A DNA stretch of 64,000 nucleotides, from NCBI GenBank assembly GCA_964550175.1, contig CAZJXP010000001.1:496001-560000 (forward strand), in the 5' to 3' direction. Both the position numbers and the translations under genes were made by a program. Numbering within the stretch: the first letter of the stretch is position 1; each line of letters begins with the position of its first letter. Positions 7,723 to 15,542 of this stretch are shown piece by piece. The notes below the pieces were generated by a model. It saw only the letters and a program-made list of their open reading frames with translations. It ran no database searches and was not told the DNA's origin. The stretch is from DSQK01 sp964550175. Lineage in GTDB: Archaea > Nanobdellota > Nanobdellia > Woesearchaeales > ARS49.

Positions 7723-8442
7723 TTATCTTTGGGAAACCGGATAATATGTGCAACCGAGTGCCTTTAACGCTGATTCAGTATGAGGAATTAATTGGATGCC
7801 TGCGGACCATTGTTCACGTGAAGATGGCTGCATAAACGGATCCCCTCCTGGATTGTCGACTTCAGGGATTCCTGTTTTAGGCGGCTGCTGCGACTCTGCC
7901 CGAGCATACCAAAAAACAACAGCATACGGTTGACTCGTGTCAATGGTTGCCGGCGCCACGGTGTTTACATTCGATGCAACCACGCCATCAATAACCGTCA
8001 CCGATTGAAGATACTCTTGCGTTGTTTTATCGCCTTCGCGCGTTGCGCTCAAATCGATAGGCACTTGCTGGGTCGTACCTTCAGCAAAATTTGTGCATAC
8101 ATCACAGAACTTTTCTTCGTTTAACGGAGATATTGAGAAAAGCCCCGTTGTCCCTTCATGCCACTGTTTCCAACAATCCACAAGCTCGGATCTCACCTGG
8201 GCTTGCACGCCTGATGTTGTTGCTGCAAACGAAATCGCTCTTGTCGGACAACGAATTTTGTTCGAAAATGTTTCGGCAATTGTTCCGAGTTTTATTGCAC
8301 GCTCAATGCTGTCCTGACACGTGCCTGACTGAAAATAGTCCTTTCCCTTGGAATACAGAGCGGGTCCAGCGACCACAAACAAAAATATGATGATGCCCAT
8401 CAACACAACGCCGATGACGAACGGCTCCATCCCGCGACTCAT
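7723..8442 (-). CDS. Class III membrane-anchored protein with CxxC motif, 239 aa
   Basis: MSRGMEPFVIGVVLMGIIIF is a class III type leader and membrane helix. The outer domain has paired cysteines, including CDVCTNF near residue 113. It shares its layout with the next gene upstream (8439..9194): helix, short linker, a Cys after about 40 residues, then a CxxCxxF motif followed by a YLQSV/YLEYL segment. The two are therefore likely paralogs. The stop codon of that gene overlaps this start as ATGA. The function is unknown. Confidence 0.75.
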   Translation of the reverse strand: MSRGMEPFVIGVVLMGIIIFLFVVAGPALYSKGKDYFQSGTCQDSIERAIKLGTIAETFSNKIRCPTRAISFAATTSGVQAQVRSELVDCWKQWHEGTTGLFSISPLNEEKFCDVCTNFAEGTTQQVPIDLSATREGDKTTQEYLQSVTVIDGVVASNVNTVAPATIDTSQPYAVVFWYARAESQQPPKTGIPEVDNPGGDPFMQPSSREQWSAGIQLIPHTESALKALGCTYYPVSQR

Positions 8443-9194
8443 GGATACCTCAGGAAAGTAATGTCACAGAAGTTTCCGAGCTCCGCGGTTTTCACCATAG
8501 TGATGTGTGTGTAATCTCTTATCGTGACATCTTCACCGATTTTTTCCGCAATGAACCGGTCAGTGGCACCACTGGCAAAGTTGATGATGGACTCCTGGTT
8601 GGTAACGGCGAGAACCGCGAATTCCTTGTCCGGTAACTCATATCGCAATGCAGTGAATTCTTCGGCCTCGTTATTGGCGCTCATCAACAATGTTCTCGAG
8701 TCTTTCAAATACAGGCTTGGACTCAAATACTCGAGATAGGTTTGTTCACCAATCTTGTTGTTACTCAACACTTTGACGAGATTGTCATTGAGCAGCGCGT
8801 ATTTCGGCGTGAATGTCGAGCAGACAAAACAAACAATTTGGTCGCTTCGAATGTTCCTACCCCAAGGCATATCATTATCAGCACCGTCATCGAACTGATA
8901 CTTGCACTCGCGAAGCAATCCTGCAACGGTCTTGAGCATGACCTGTTCATTTCCAACATTATCGTTTTCTACAATTTTGGCTGGAGCGTCACCCGCATTC
9001 TTAGTATAGCACTGATTCACCTGCACCGTGTTTGTAGGATCTTTCGCAGCCAACTGCACATTCGACCGGCAAGCCTCAATCGAAATCTTGCCTTTGCCTT
9101 GCACGACGAAATACGTTGTCGCGCCGAAGACAACGAGCCCGGCAGCTACCGCGATGATAATCGCGACAAGCGCCGTTTCTGCGACTCCTTTCAT
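8439..9194 (-). CDS. Class III membrane-anchored protein with CxxC motif, 251 aa
   Basis: MKGVAETALVAIIIAVAAGL gives the leader and membrane helix. The outer domain has CFVCSTF, which matches CDVCTNF of the downstream gene, and several other Cys. The start overlaps the stop of a 35-residue peptide gene as ATGA. I see no catalytic motif. The CxxC could form a disulfide or bind a metal outside the cell; I cannot tell which. It is likely a surface subunit. Confidence 0.75.
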   Translation of the reverse strand: MKGVAETALVAIIIAVAAGLVVFGATTYFVVQGKGKISIEACRSNVQLAAKDPTNTVQVNQCYTKNAGDAPAKIVENDNVGNEQVMLKTVAGLLRECKYQFDDGADNDMPWGRNIRSDQIVCFVCSTFTPKYALLNDNLVKVLSNNKIGEQTYLEYLSPSLYLKDSRTLLMSANNEAEEFTALRYELPDKEFAVLAVTNQESIINFASGATDRFIAEKIGEDVTIRDYTHITMVKTAELGNFCDITFLRYP

Positions 9195-9298
9195 GAAGGC
9201 ATCACCACGTTGTATAAGAACGCCAAAAGCAGCAAAAAGAACGCCACGAGAATAACAAGCCCTATCATCAACTGAGACGCAGCCATTCCTCTTTTCAT
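9191..9298 (-). CDS. 35-residue membrane peptide
   Basis: The minus strand reads MKRGMAASQLMIGLVILVAF, continues as a hydrophobic helix and ends YNVVMPS. KRGM before the helix fits the class III leader pattern of this region. Support comes from a TATA box (9319-9328) about 26 bases upstream and an ATGA overlap with the following gene. It has no outer domain beyond a few residues, so if processed it would be a bare membrane helix. Confidence 0.65.
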   Translation of the reverse strand: MKRGMAASQLMIGLVILVAFFLLLLAFLYNVVMPS

Positions 9299-9318
9299 AT
9301 ATAACTCATCGGAGAAGA

Positions 9319-9328
9319 CTCTATAAAA
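9319..9328 (-). promoter_or_regulatory. TATA box of the 35-residue peptide and the CxxC gene pair
   Basis: Minus-strand CTTTTATAGA lies about 26 bases before the ATG at 9298, consistent with a leaderless mRNA covering three genes down to 7723. Confidence 0.55.
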
Positions 9329-9331
9329 GCA

Positions 9332-9613
9332 TTACGGCTTGCAGCAGTTCGATGCACAGTCAATCCAGCCGCCAGAAACTTGCGCTTCTTTGCCTGGACA
9401 GGGGGAAATGCTCTTCTTAGTAACAGGATCTATTATATCTGCATGACAGGTACCGACTTTGCTACACAGTCTGCTCTCGACCCCCGTCTGCTGCTCGTCC
9501 GTCCCTTTCCCGAACAGATTGAATCTTGTTACCAATACGGACATCAGAAGCAAGAGAATAATCAACCCGATAGCGAGCGCAACTACAACTCCGATTGACA
9601 TTTCGCCTTTCAT
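9332..9613 (-). CDS. Small class III Cys-rich protein, 93 aa
   Basis: MKGEMSIGVVVALAIGLIIL is the leader and helix. The RFNLFGKG linker and an outer domain of about 55 residues with six Cys follow, ending CASNCCKP. It belongs to the same family as the proteins at 9610 and 9858 (linker RFG/RVQ-x-FGK, terminal CC). The start at 9613 overlaps the upstream stop as ATGA. It is the last gene of a three-gene unit. The function is unknown. Confidence 0.78.
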   Translation of the reverse strand: MKGEMSIGVVVALAIGLIILLLLMSVLVTRFNLFGKGTDEQQTGVESRLCSKVGTCHADIIDPVTKKSISPCPGKEAQVSGGWIDCASNCCKP

Positions 9614-9855
9614 GTGGCGGAAATGCAACAGTACCCGTTATCGAGCACCGGAGAGCTGCCGTCATTGCAGTTTGTCGTCGGAATAGCCGAGCCAGTGCAG
9701 AGGTTCACGGAACTGACGCAGCTGCCCTTGCACGTCCCTAAACCTTTTCCGAAAATCTGGACGCGACCGGTTAACATGACAACAAGAACAATAAGAACAA
9801 TCAGCGCGATAGCTGTCAAGACAATGACGTTAATCGAGATGCCTTGGCCGCGCAT
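9610..9855 (-). CDS. Small class III Cys-rich pilin-like protein, 81 aa
   Basis: MRGQGISINVIVLTAIALIV matches closely the leader of the next gene upstream (MKGQGISINMIVVAAIALLV). The outer domain is about 45 residues with six Cys, containing LGTCKGSCVSS and ending GYCCISAT. The start at 9855 follows the upstream stop by two bases. The near-identical leaders and different outer parts suggest recent duplication with diversification of the exposed domain. Confidence 0.8.
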   Translation of the reverse strand: MRGQGISINVIVLTAIALIVLIVLVVMLTGRVQIFGKGLGTCKGSCVSSVNLCTGSAIPTTNCNDGSSPVLDNGYCCISAT

Positions 9856-9857
9856 GT

Positions 9858-10106
9858 TCAACTCACAACGATGCAACACGACTGGCTCGCACCCGAAGCC
9901 GTGTCAGGACAGCTCCAAGCAGCATACGTCGACGTGCCGGTCGGACAGCCCGTGGACGTGCAGGTGCCGCCCTTGTTCTCGCAGTCACCAGACTGCTTCG
10001 CGAACACGCCGAACCTTCCGAGGAAGACGACGCTCAAAACGACAAGCACGAGCAGCGCGATAGCTGCGACAACAATCATATTGATGGAAATGCCTTGACC
10101 TTTCAT
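9858..10106 (-). CDS. Small class III Cys-rich pilin-like protein, 82 aa
   Basis: MKGQGISINMIVVAAIALLV is a textbook archaeal class III leader (KGQ then helix). It is followed by GRFGVFAK and a domain with six cysteines ending SQSCCIVVS. It is the first gene of a three-gene unit with a TATA box at 10145-10155. Family knowledge says such proteins are processed by a prepilin peptidase and polymerise or sit at the surface. No assembly ATPase is present in this window. Confidence 0.8.
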   Translation of the reverse strand: MKGQGISINMIVVAAIALLVLVVLSVVFLGRFGVFAKQSGDCENKGGTCTSTGCPTGTSTYAAWSCPDTASGASQSCCIVVS

Positions 10107-10144
10107 GGATATCCCTCTTTTGCTACTCTGCCTCGGGTTTGCTC

Positions 10145-10155
10145 ATATATAAATG
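10145..10155 (-). promoter_or_regulatory. TATA box of the three-gene Cys-rich pilin-like unit
   Basis: Minus-strand ATTTATATATG lies about 44 bases before the ATG at 10106, leaving a short leader with AGAGGGAT as ribosome binding site. Confidence 0.6.
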
Positions 10156-10163
10156 TTTATGGA

Positions 10164-10643
10164 CTATACCATCGGCACTGGTTCTGAGATTAATTCATCC
10201 ACTAAGGCAGGATCGGACAGGAACCCTTCCCGGCGCAGGTCGTCCATAAGGTACTGCACTTCGACGGAACGCACCCCATAGGTTTTCTTCAGGTCTTGGA
10301 CGAAGTTGTTGAGCTCGCGCATCGTTCGGAACACCCCTTCGGCGAGGAAATCGAACGCATCATGCACGCGATACAGCGAATTCACCGACGGATGCTTCAT
10401 CAGGTGCAGCTGCAACGCATCAGGGTCCTTTCCTGACTTTAACAAGATGTTTGCGTGCGTCGCGAAGCCTAATGCCTCAAAGTTCAGGAGCGAAACCGTT
10501 TTCGGCACGAATTTCGGTTCATACGCTTTAATTTTCTCAAACAACGTGCTCACGGGAATGCCCGTCGTTCGGCTCAACGCAGTCAATCTGCACCGTGCGT
10601 TTTGCCGAAAATGAGCCAATACCACAAAATCGTTTTTGTTCAT
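10164..10643 (-). CDS. Lrp/AsnC-type transcriptional regulator
   Basis: This 159-residue protein has an N-terminal helix-turn-helix (about 5-45; LTALSRTTGIPVSTLFEKI) and a C-terminal alpha/beta domain (about 60-150) like the RAM/AsnC ligand domain. The lengths fit the Lrp family, although the RAM part is divergent. GGAGGTG is a strong ribosome binding site six bases before the ATG. It is transcribed divergently from a PhoU-type gene across an AT-rich spacer with palindromes. It sits between two pilin-like clusters and may control them; that is inference. Confidence 0.8.
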   Translation of the reverse strand: MNKNDFVVLAHFRQNARCRLTALSRTTGIPVSTLFEKIKAYEPKFVPKTVSLLNFEALGFATHANILLKSGKDPDALQLHLMKHPSVNSLYRVHDAFDFLAEGVFRTMRELNNFVQDLKKTYGVRSVEVQYLMDDLRREGFLSDPALVDELISEPVPMV

Positions 10644-10703
10644 CTGAACACCTCCATTGATAATATAATCTATAGAGGCCGATGGCTTATACTTTCTCCT
10701 TAG

Positions 10704-10731
10704 ACCTTATATATTACCTTATATTTATAAG
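10704..10731. promoter_or_regulatory. Candidate operator between the Lrp-type and PhoU-type genes
   Basis: ACCTTATAT occurs twice, at 10704-10712 and 10716-10724, 12 bases apart (about one helical turn). The second copy runs into the perfect 14-base palindrome CTTATATTTATAAG at 10718-10731. The spacer also carries several TATA-like sites, including ATTTAATAC near 10744-10752, about 25 bases before the PhoU ATG. This is the pattern expected of an autoregulatory site. Confidence 0.45.
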
Positions 10732-10772
10732 AATAACGAAATGATTTAATACTCAATCACAAGTTAACCACC

Positions 10773-11621
10773 ATGCAACGCAAAGTCATCAAGCTCGCGG
10801 AACAGACCTTAGTTGTTTCTTTACCCTCGGCCTGGTGCAAAAAGCACGCCGTGAAAAAAGGGGATGAACTCTCAGTCGAAGAACTTCCGGGCAAACTCGT
10901 GCTCTCCTCCGGAACGAATGAAACTCACTCCGTAATAACCCTTGACGGCGATGCGTGGGGCACGATCGTCAAACGTGCACTTACGCAAGTCTACCAAACT
11001 GGGGCTGACCGCGTCCGTGTCATCGCAAAAAAACCCGCAACCGCAAAACGAGTGCAAGATGCGCTCGCATCATTGCTCGGCTACCACATTATCGAACAGA
11101 AAGAAGGGAGCATTCTTGTTGAAGATTTGACGAAACCGAACCAGGACCTTCCCGTGCTGCTCAGACGCTGCTTACTGCTCATCAAAACCATGTTCGATGA
11201 AGGCATCCAGGCAATTCAGAAAAACAGTCCTGAGGAGTTAGCTCAGCTATGGCAACGCGATCTCGAAGTCAATAAATTGGCCTCCTTGTGCATCCGCACC
11301 ATGTCCAAAAATCCAACGATGCGCGATCCACGGCTCTATGCATTTATCTATCAAGCCGAGCAGCTCGGGGACGAACTCAAGTTAACTCTTCCGAAACTTT
11401 CGGCAAACCACATCCCCGCGCTGAAACAAGCGCTTCTGCTCTTTGATGCCTCGTGCCAATTCTTCTTCCAACGAACGCTTGAAAAAGCGCAGACGGTTTC
11501 ACGCGCGTACGATTTAGCGCGCGAGCACAACCTTCCCGAAATCGATCCTATCCTAAAAAAAGCGGTGTCCTTGCAAGAATTGTTCTTGAACGATGTGGGG
11601 CCCCCGAATGGAACTGGCTGA
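10773..11621 (+). CDS. PhoU-type regulator with N-terminal AbrB-like DNA-binding domain
   Basis: The first 45 or so residues (RKVIKLAEQTLVVSLPSAW, then KKGDELSVEEL) are an AbrB/SpoVT/MazE-type swapped-hairpin DNA-binding domain. Residues from about 110 to 280 are helical and match one PhoU repeat. This architecture is common in archaea, where it is annotated as a phosphate uptake regulator. No phosphate transporter is nearby. The gene overlaps the kinase that follows by 14 bases, so the two are co-transcribed and the regulator may be functionally linked to the kinase. Confidence 0.82.
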   Translation: MQRKVIKLAEQTLVVSLPSAWCKKHAVKKGDELSVEELPGKLVLSSGTNETHSVITLDGDAWGTIVKRALTQVYQTGADRVRVIAKKPATAKRVQDALASLLGYHIIEQKEGSILVEDLTKPNQDLPVLLRRCLLLIKTMFDEGIQAIQKNSPEELAQLWQRDLEVNKLASLCIRTMSKNPTMRDPRLYAFIYQAEQLGDELKLTLPKLSANHIPALKQALLLFDASCQFFFQRTLEKAQTVSRAYDLAREHNLPEIDPILKKAVSLQELFLNDVGPPNGTG

Positions 11622-13572
11622 CGGAACCCTCTTTCACGGAAAGTACCGCATCCTTGAGAAATTGGGGAGCGGCGCCACCAAAAAAGTCTGGAAAGCAGAA
11701 GACGAAGTGCAAGGTCGCACCGTTGCGCTCAAACTTGTTGCCCCTGAACAATTACTCACCTCATCTCAAGCGCAACTTTACCCTCCTGATTTGGAAACTA
11801 TCGCATTGCGAGAATCAAAACTTCTTACGTCCATCGGCAAACATCCCAACATCGCGGAAATTTATGACGCGAACATCGATGAAAAGACAAAATCATTCTT
11901 CATTGCGGAAGAATACGTGTCAGGAAAAACGTTAGACGCCTGCATCGATGAACTTGGCACGTTAGGGACACGAAAACGTAATGGCGCCATCATCCGTTAC
12001 GCCCGCCAAATCATTCGCGGACTCCAGCATCTTGAGCAACGCAACATCGTGCACGGCGACCTCACGCTCAAAAATATCCTCTTGTCAGGAAAAACCATCA
12101 AAATAACCGATTTCGGGCAGTCGCAAAAAACCGGAATGATGGAAAAAGCCGGAAGCACCTTCATCTACCAATCGCCCGAACAAATTTCTGATGCTCCTGC
12201 ACATATTGGCACGAACATCTGGCAGTTGGGAGTTATCCTTTATCGAGCCATCACGGGAGAATTTCCGTTTATCTCGAAAGGATTCGAAAAAGCAACGCCG
12301 GAAGAACGAAAACTATTACGTGACGAGCTAAAACAAGAGATTCTGAACAAGAGCCATAAAGCTATGCCGTCAAGAACGTGGAAAGATCTCCGGAAACTCG
12401 TCAACGGCTGCCTGCAAAAATCCCCCGAAAAACGAATAAGCACGAGAAAAGCCTATTCTTTGGTCAGCCCGTGGAAATCCGTTATTGAAATGACGCAATA
12501 CTGCGCCGTTCTCGGACTTGCGGCTTGTCTCGCCTACAAACCAGCCAGTTTGCTGATACGAAAAGTCGAGGGAGACGGCAGCACCCTCATTTACACCACG
12601 ATAAGCGATCCTGATGAATTAAGAAGCGTAGACGGAAAATTCATTGGGGATTTGCCGTTTTATGACGCAAAAACTCCAATCAACTCGATGCAGCTCAATG
12701 CGCAACAGAACACGCTTGCGTACACTACGAAAAAAGAGAATCTTGAACGATTGATACTTCTCGATATCAAAACCGGGAAAGAGCAAGAAGTTCTTTCAGC
12801 GGACGCCATTTTCGCGTACGAGTGGGCGCCCGATGACCGATTGGCAGCCATCGTATTGAACAATGAGCGAGTCGGCCCAAACACTGAACTGATAACGTTG
12901 ACCCGGGAAAAAATACTCACAAAACAATTCTCACCCCTTCGCAAAGAACTTCATTGGCATCCGTCGGGAAATTATTTAAGTATTTTTGAATCGGGAGAAC
13001 TTTCATTCATCGAACCCGGAAAAGAGTCTCGCATCGCGGAAGAATATCCTAAAGATGCGACCTCGCACCAATGGTTCTCAAAAGGACTCGTGCTCAATAG
13101 ACCTGGCGGGGGAGATATTGGCCCTGGACTCTGGATTTACCAAGGAGAGCAAAAAACTGCGGCAAAGCATGTCATTAGCGAGCCAACGCAGTTCGCAGGC
13201 GGAGAAATCACCCTTGCACGCGAGTTCAGAGACAAGACAGGATACTGGTATTTGTCGCACAACATGCTAAACTGGCAAACTTGGAACAACAAAAAAGGAA
13301 TTTATGATGCTACGGGGCTAAAATTCTTCACCGGAAAAGGAGTTTTTGACGCTGTAGAAGCAACCGGAAAAGATGATTTTTTCATACTGGTTAGAAAAGA
13401 CGATATTGACCGTTCAGGCGGAATTGACATCAATGACACAGAAATATACCGAATCAAATTTGAACCACTTTCTGACGAAGAAAAACTTCGCGGCTGGGAT
13501 TACGGCGTGAAAAATGGAACCAAGCACCGCGATGCGCGAGGCGTGACGTCAATTTTTTACATTCCGCGCTAA
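11608..13572 (+). CDS. Membrane-bound eukaryotic-like Ser/Thr protein kinase with beta-propeller-like sensor region
   Basis: The start at 11608 gives 654 residues. The kinase domain (about 12-285) has a glycine-rich loop GSGATKKVW (20-28), K42, E69, catalytic D151 in HGDLTLKN, N156, D168 in DFG and a SPEQ motif in place of APE. The catalytic loop lacks the usual Lys two residues after the Asp and resembles the HGDLT loop of Bud32. A short hydrophobic helix near residue 300 is followed by about 340 residues of repeated beta segments (LAYTTKKENLERLILLD, YEWAPDDRLAAIVL), like a TolB/WD-type propeller. The layout recalls bacterial PknB-type receptor kinases. It overlaps the PhoU-type gene, and its stop overlaps the convergent pilin-like gene's stop. 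Confidence 0.87.
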   Translation: MELADGTLFHGKYRILEKLGSGATKKVWKAEDEVQGRTVALKLVAPEQLLTSSQAQLYPPDLETIALRESKLLTSIGKHPNIAEIYDANIDEKTKSFFIAEEYVSGKTLDACIDELGTLGTRKRNGAIIRYARQIIRGLQHLEQRNIVHGDLTLKNILLSGKTIKITDFGQSQKTGMMEKAGSTFIYQSPEQISDAPAHIGTNIWQLGVILYRAITGEFPFISKGFEKATPEERKLLRDELKQEILNKSHKAMPSRTWKDLRKLVNGCLQKSPEKRISTRKAYSLVSPWKSVIEMTQYCAVLGLAACLAYKPASLLIRKVEGDGSTLIYTTISDPDELRSVDGKFIGDLPFYDAKTPINSMQLNAQQNTLAYTTKKENLERLILLDIKTGKEQEVLSADAIFAYEWAPDDRLAAIVLNNERVGPNTELITLTREKILTKQFSPLRKELHWHPSGNYLSIFESGELSFIEPGKESRIAEEYPKDATSHQWFSKGLVLNRPGGGDIGPGLWIYQGEQKTAAKHVISEPTQFAGGEITLAREFRDKTGYWYLSHNMLNWQTWNNKKGIYDATGLKFFTGKGVFDAVEATGKDDFFILVRKDDIDRSGGIDINDTEIYRIKFEPLSDEEKLRGWDYGVKNGTKHRDARGVTSIFYIPR

Positions 13573-14036
13573 CGGCAAAGATCCAATCTGACCTGCAGCG
13601 CGCCGCCGGGCGTCGGGATGGGGTTTATCGTGCTTTCTCGCTCGCCAGAACAATCGCCAGAAGAAAAAGCAATTTGCTCCGCATTGTACGCCCCGGTGAT
13701 TGAGAACTGATAGCTTCGCTTCCAAACGTCCAATGTTCCGGCAAGCATCTCGCCTATGACTGCGCTGGCTTCGTTGCAGGACGAGCCAGAGGAGCATTCC
13801 AGACGGCCGAGCACGGCGCAGTCCTGCAAAAGTTCGGTAACAGTCGCCCCGTTGCAAGAGGTCGTCGTGCCGAGCATGGTCGTAACAAGACTGGATGCCA
13901 GCTGGGACTCTTTGTACTCCTGTGCGGCGTTCGAGCCCGGCGCGCGAAGAACAAACATCACCGCAAAAAGCACCCCGAGCATAATTAACACGACAATAAT
14001 TGCCAATCCAAGAATCTCCATCTGCCCTCTACGCAT
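13569..14036 (-). CDS. Class III pilin-like protein, 155 aa
   Basis: MRRGQMEILGLAIIVVLIML is the leader and membrane helix. A helical region (YKESQLASSLVTTMLGTTT) and about 100 residues with seven Cys follow. It is the last gene of the operon that starts at 25365 and overlaps the preceding gene by eight bases. Its stop codon shares bases with the stop of the convergent kinase gene. Proteins with this RRGQMEIL-type start are, to my knowledge, widespread in DPANN genomes and have no known role. Confidence 0.78.
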   Translation of the reverse strand: MRRGQMEILGLAIIVVLIMLGVLFAVMFVLRAPGSNAAQEYKESQLASSLVTTMLGTTTSCNGATVTELLQDCAVLGRLECSSGSSCNEASAVIGEMLAGTLDVWKRSYQFSITGAYNAEQIAFSSGDCSGERESTINPIPTPGGALQVRLDLCR

Positions 14037-14514
14037 AGGTCTTTACCTCAAGATAGCCGAAACCATACCGGTTTTGCGCGGCGACATAGATAAGAACGGG
14101 AATCTGCATGACGGTAACCGACGTGTCCTTCGGATGGTCGTACACGACCGTCGTTGACTGACTCGGATACACCTGCACGACGCTCAACGAGCTGTAGCCA
14201 AATGACTTGAAATACTCGAGCACGTTCGTGTCATCCTGCAACAGATTCGCGAACGCGCTGACTTTCAGTGAGTCAACGCAATTCTCGCGCTGGACGTTCA
14301 CGAACGAGCAGTCCAGCTCGGGAAGATGGACTGATTTTTGCGCAATCTGAACGGCCTGCAGCTGCGTGTTCTTGTCCAACTCTTTCTGCAAGGAATTCTC
14401 CTGCAGCTTGAAGTAAAAGCTCGCGCCGAAAATAATGAAAAAGAAGAACACGACTAGGACAGCGAGCGTCTCAAACATCTTCACTTGTCCGCGAGTTAGT
14501 AGAGGGTCGGGCAT
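14029..14514 (-). CDS. Class III pilin-like protein, 161 aa
   Basis: The leader is slightly longer than in its neighbours (MPDPLLTRGQVKMFETLAVL), with RGQ just before the hydrophobic helix (about 14-33). A heptad-like helix (NSLQKELDKNTQLQAVQIAQ) follows the anchor, as in type IV pilins where the N-terminal helix forms the fibre core. The outer domain is small and has two Cys. The start overlaps the upstream gene by 19 bases. I infer a minor pilin. Confidence 0.77.
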   Translation of the reverse strand: MPDPLLTRGQVKMFETLAVLVVFFFFIIFGASFYFKLQENSLQKELDKNTQLQAVQIAQKSVHLPELDCSFVNVQRENCVDSLKVSAFANLLQDDTNVLEYFKSFGYSSLSVVQVYPSQSTTVVYDHPKDTSVTVMQIPVLIYVAAQNRYGFGYLEVKTYA

Positions 14515-15542
14515 GATTGTCTCAATAAGGCATCATTTTCCATCGTGAGCGTGCTCATCAAATCTCTTACACCATTGATATCCTGCGTAAGCCCGTTTGA
14601 CTGAACTAATGCCAACGTCTTCAGCGAATCGATTGTCGACGGGTTGTACGGGCAGCCGCGCGCGATCAAGTCCGCGTCGCCGCGGAACGTCTCCATGCGC
14701 GCGGCAATCACGCCGGAAACCGCACTCAAACGTCTAGACGCTTCCTGCATATTGCACCGGAACATCGGCTCATCCTCGGCGAATATCGCCGCGAACAGCC
14801 CGGCATCACCAACATAATACGAACGCTCGGCGTCGAACTCGAACGAGCGCAGGTTTTTTCGCTTGAAAAAAGTAACATCATTGGGTGAAATAAGGACGGC
14901 TCCTATTTGAGTGTCGGAAAAGGAGTCGTCAAGCTGCAATCCACCAAATTCCGGATTGATATTCAGGAACACAAATTTCGTTTGTACATAGTTCTCGTTC
15001 GTCACGCAATCAGGATTCGCATTGCAATCCACATCGGAAATCGTGATAAACTCGGCATTCACGGTCTTCGGAATCAACGCCTTGACTTTCGCGAGCAACT
15101 GCTGCGATTCCTGGGAGTCGTCCTCAACGAAGAAATATTTTATCCGCTCATTGGTTGAGAACAAAAAGTTCACCGCCCGGAAAGGCACTTTCCAGTCAAG
15201 CGTCCAGAACAAGACGCTATCCCCTTCAATGCGCTTCGGCGCGAATATCAATTTGTCCTTGTAATCGCGCGTCACTTTCCCGACACTCATCGCGCAGGCA
15301 CAATCATCGGTGCACGCAAAATCAATCCCTGCCTTCGGAAGGTCAAGCTGCTGCGCGGCGCCTTTGGCAACGCTCGCGCTCGTCGTGATAGAATCAAGCT
15401 CGTTCACGAGCGTGATCGCCAGCCGCTGTTCGCTCAGGTTCTGCTGCTTGATGATGATGCTGAAAAAGAACGCGAGGATGACGGCGCCCGCAATGAGTAT
15501 GAACACCCAATTGAACTGAAGCTCGAACTGGCCGCGACTCAT
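14496..15542 (-). CDS. Class III pilin-like protein, 348 aa
   Basis: The start at 15542 (MSRGQFELQFNWVFILIAGA) overlaps the previous stop as ATGA. One membrane helix is followed by a helix with SEQRLAITLVNELDSITTSA, then an alpha/beta outer domain. It has a CTDDCAC cluster and later Cys at DVDCNANPDC and at the C terminus. The middle region (FRAVNFLFSTNERIKYFFV) looks alpha/beta and could be a small Rossmann-like fold, which is only an impression. It is part of a conserved-looking block with the genes on either side. Confidence 0.77.
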   Translation of the reverse strand: MSRGQFELQFNWVFILIAGAVILAFFFSIIIKQQNLSEQRLAITLVNELDSITTSASVAKGAAQQLDLPKAGIDFACTDDCACAMSVGKVTRDYKDKLIFAPKRIEGDSVLFWTLDWKVPFRAVNFLFSTNERIKYFFVEDDSQESQQLLAKVKALIPKTVNAEFITISDVDCNANPDCVTNENYVQTKFVFLNINPEFGGLQLDDSFSDTQIGAVLISPNDVTFFKRKNLRSFEFDAERSYYVGDAGLFAAIFAEDEPMFRCNMQEASRRLSAVSGVIAARMETFRGDADLIARGCPYNPSTIDSLKTLALVQSNGLTQDINGVRDLMSTLTMENDALLRQSCPTLY

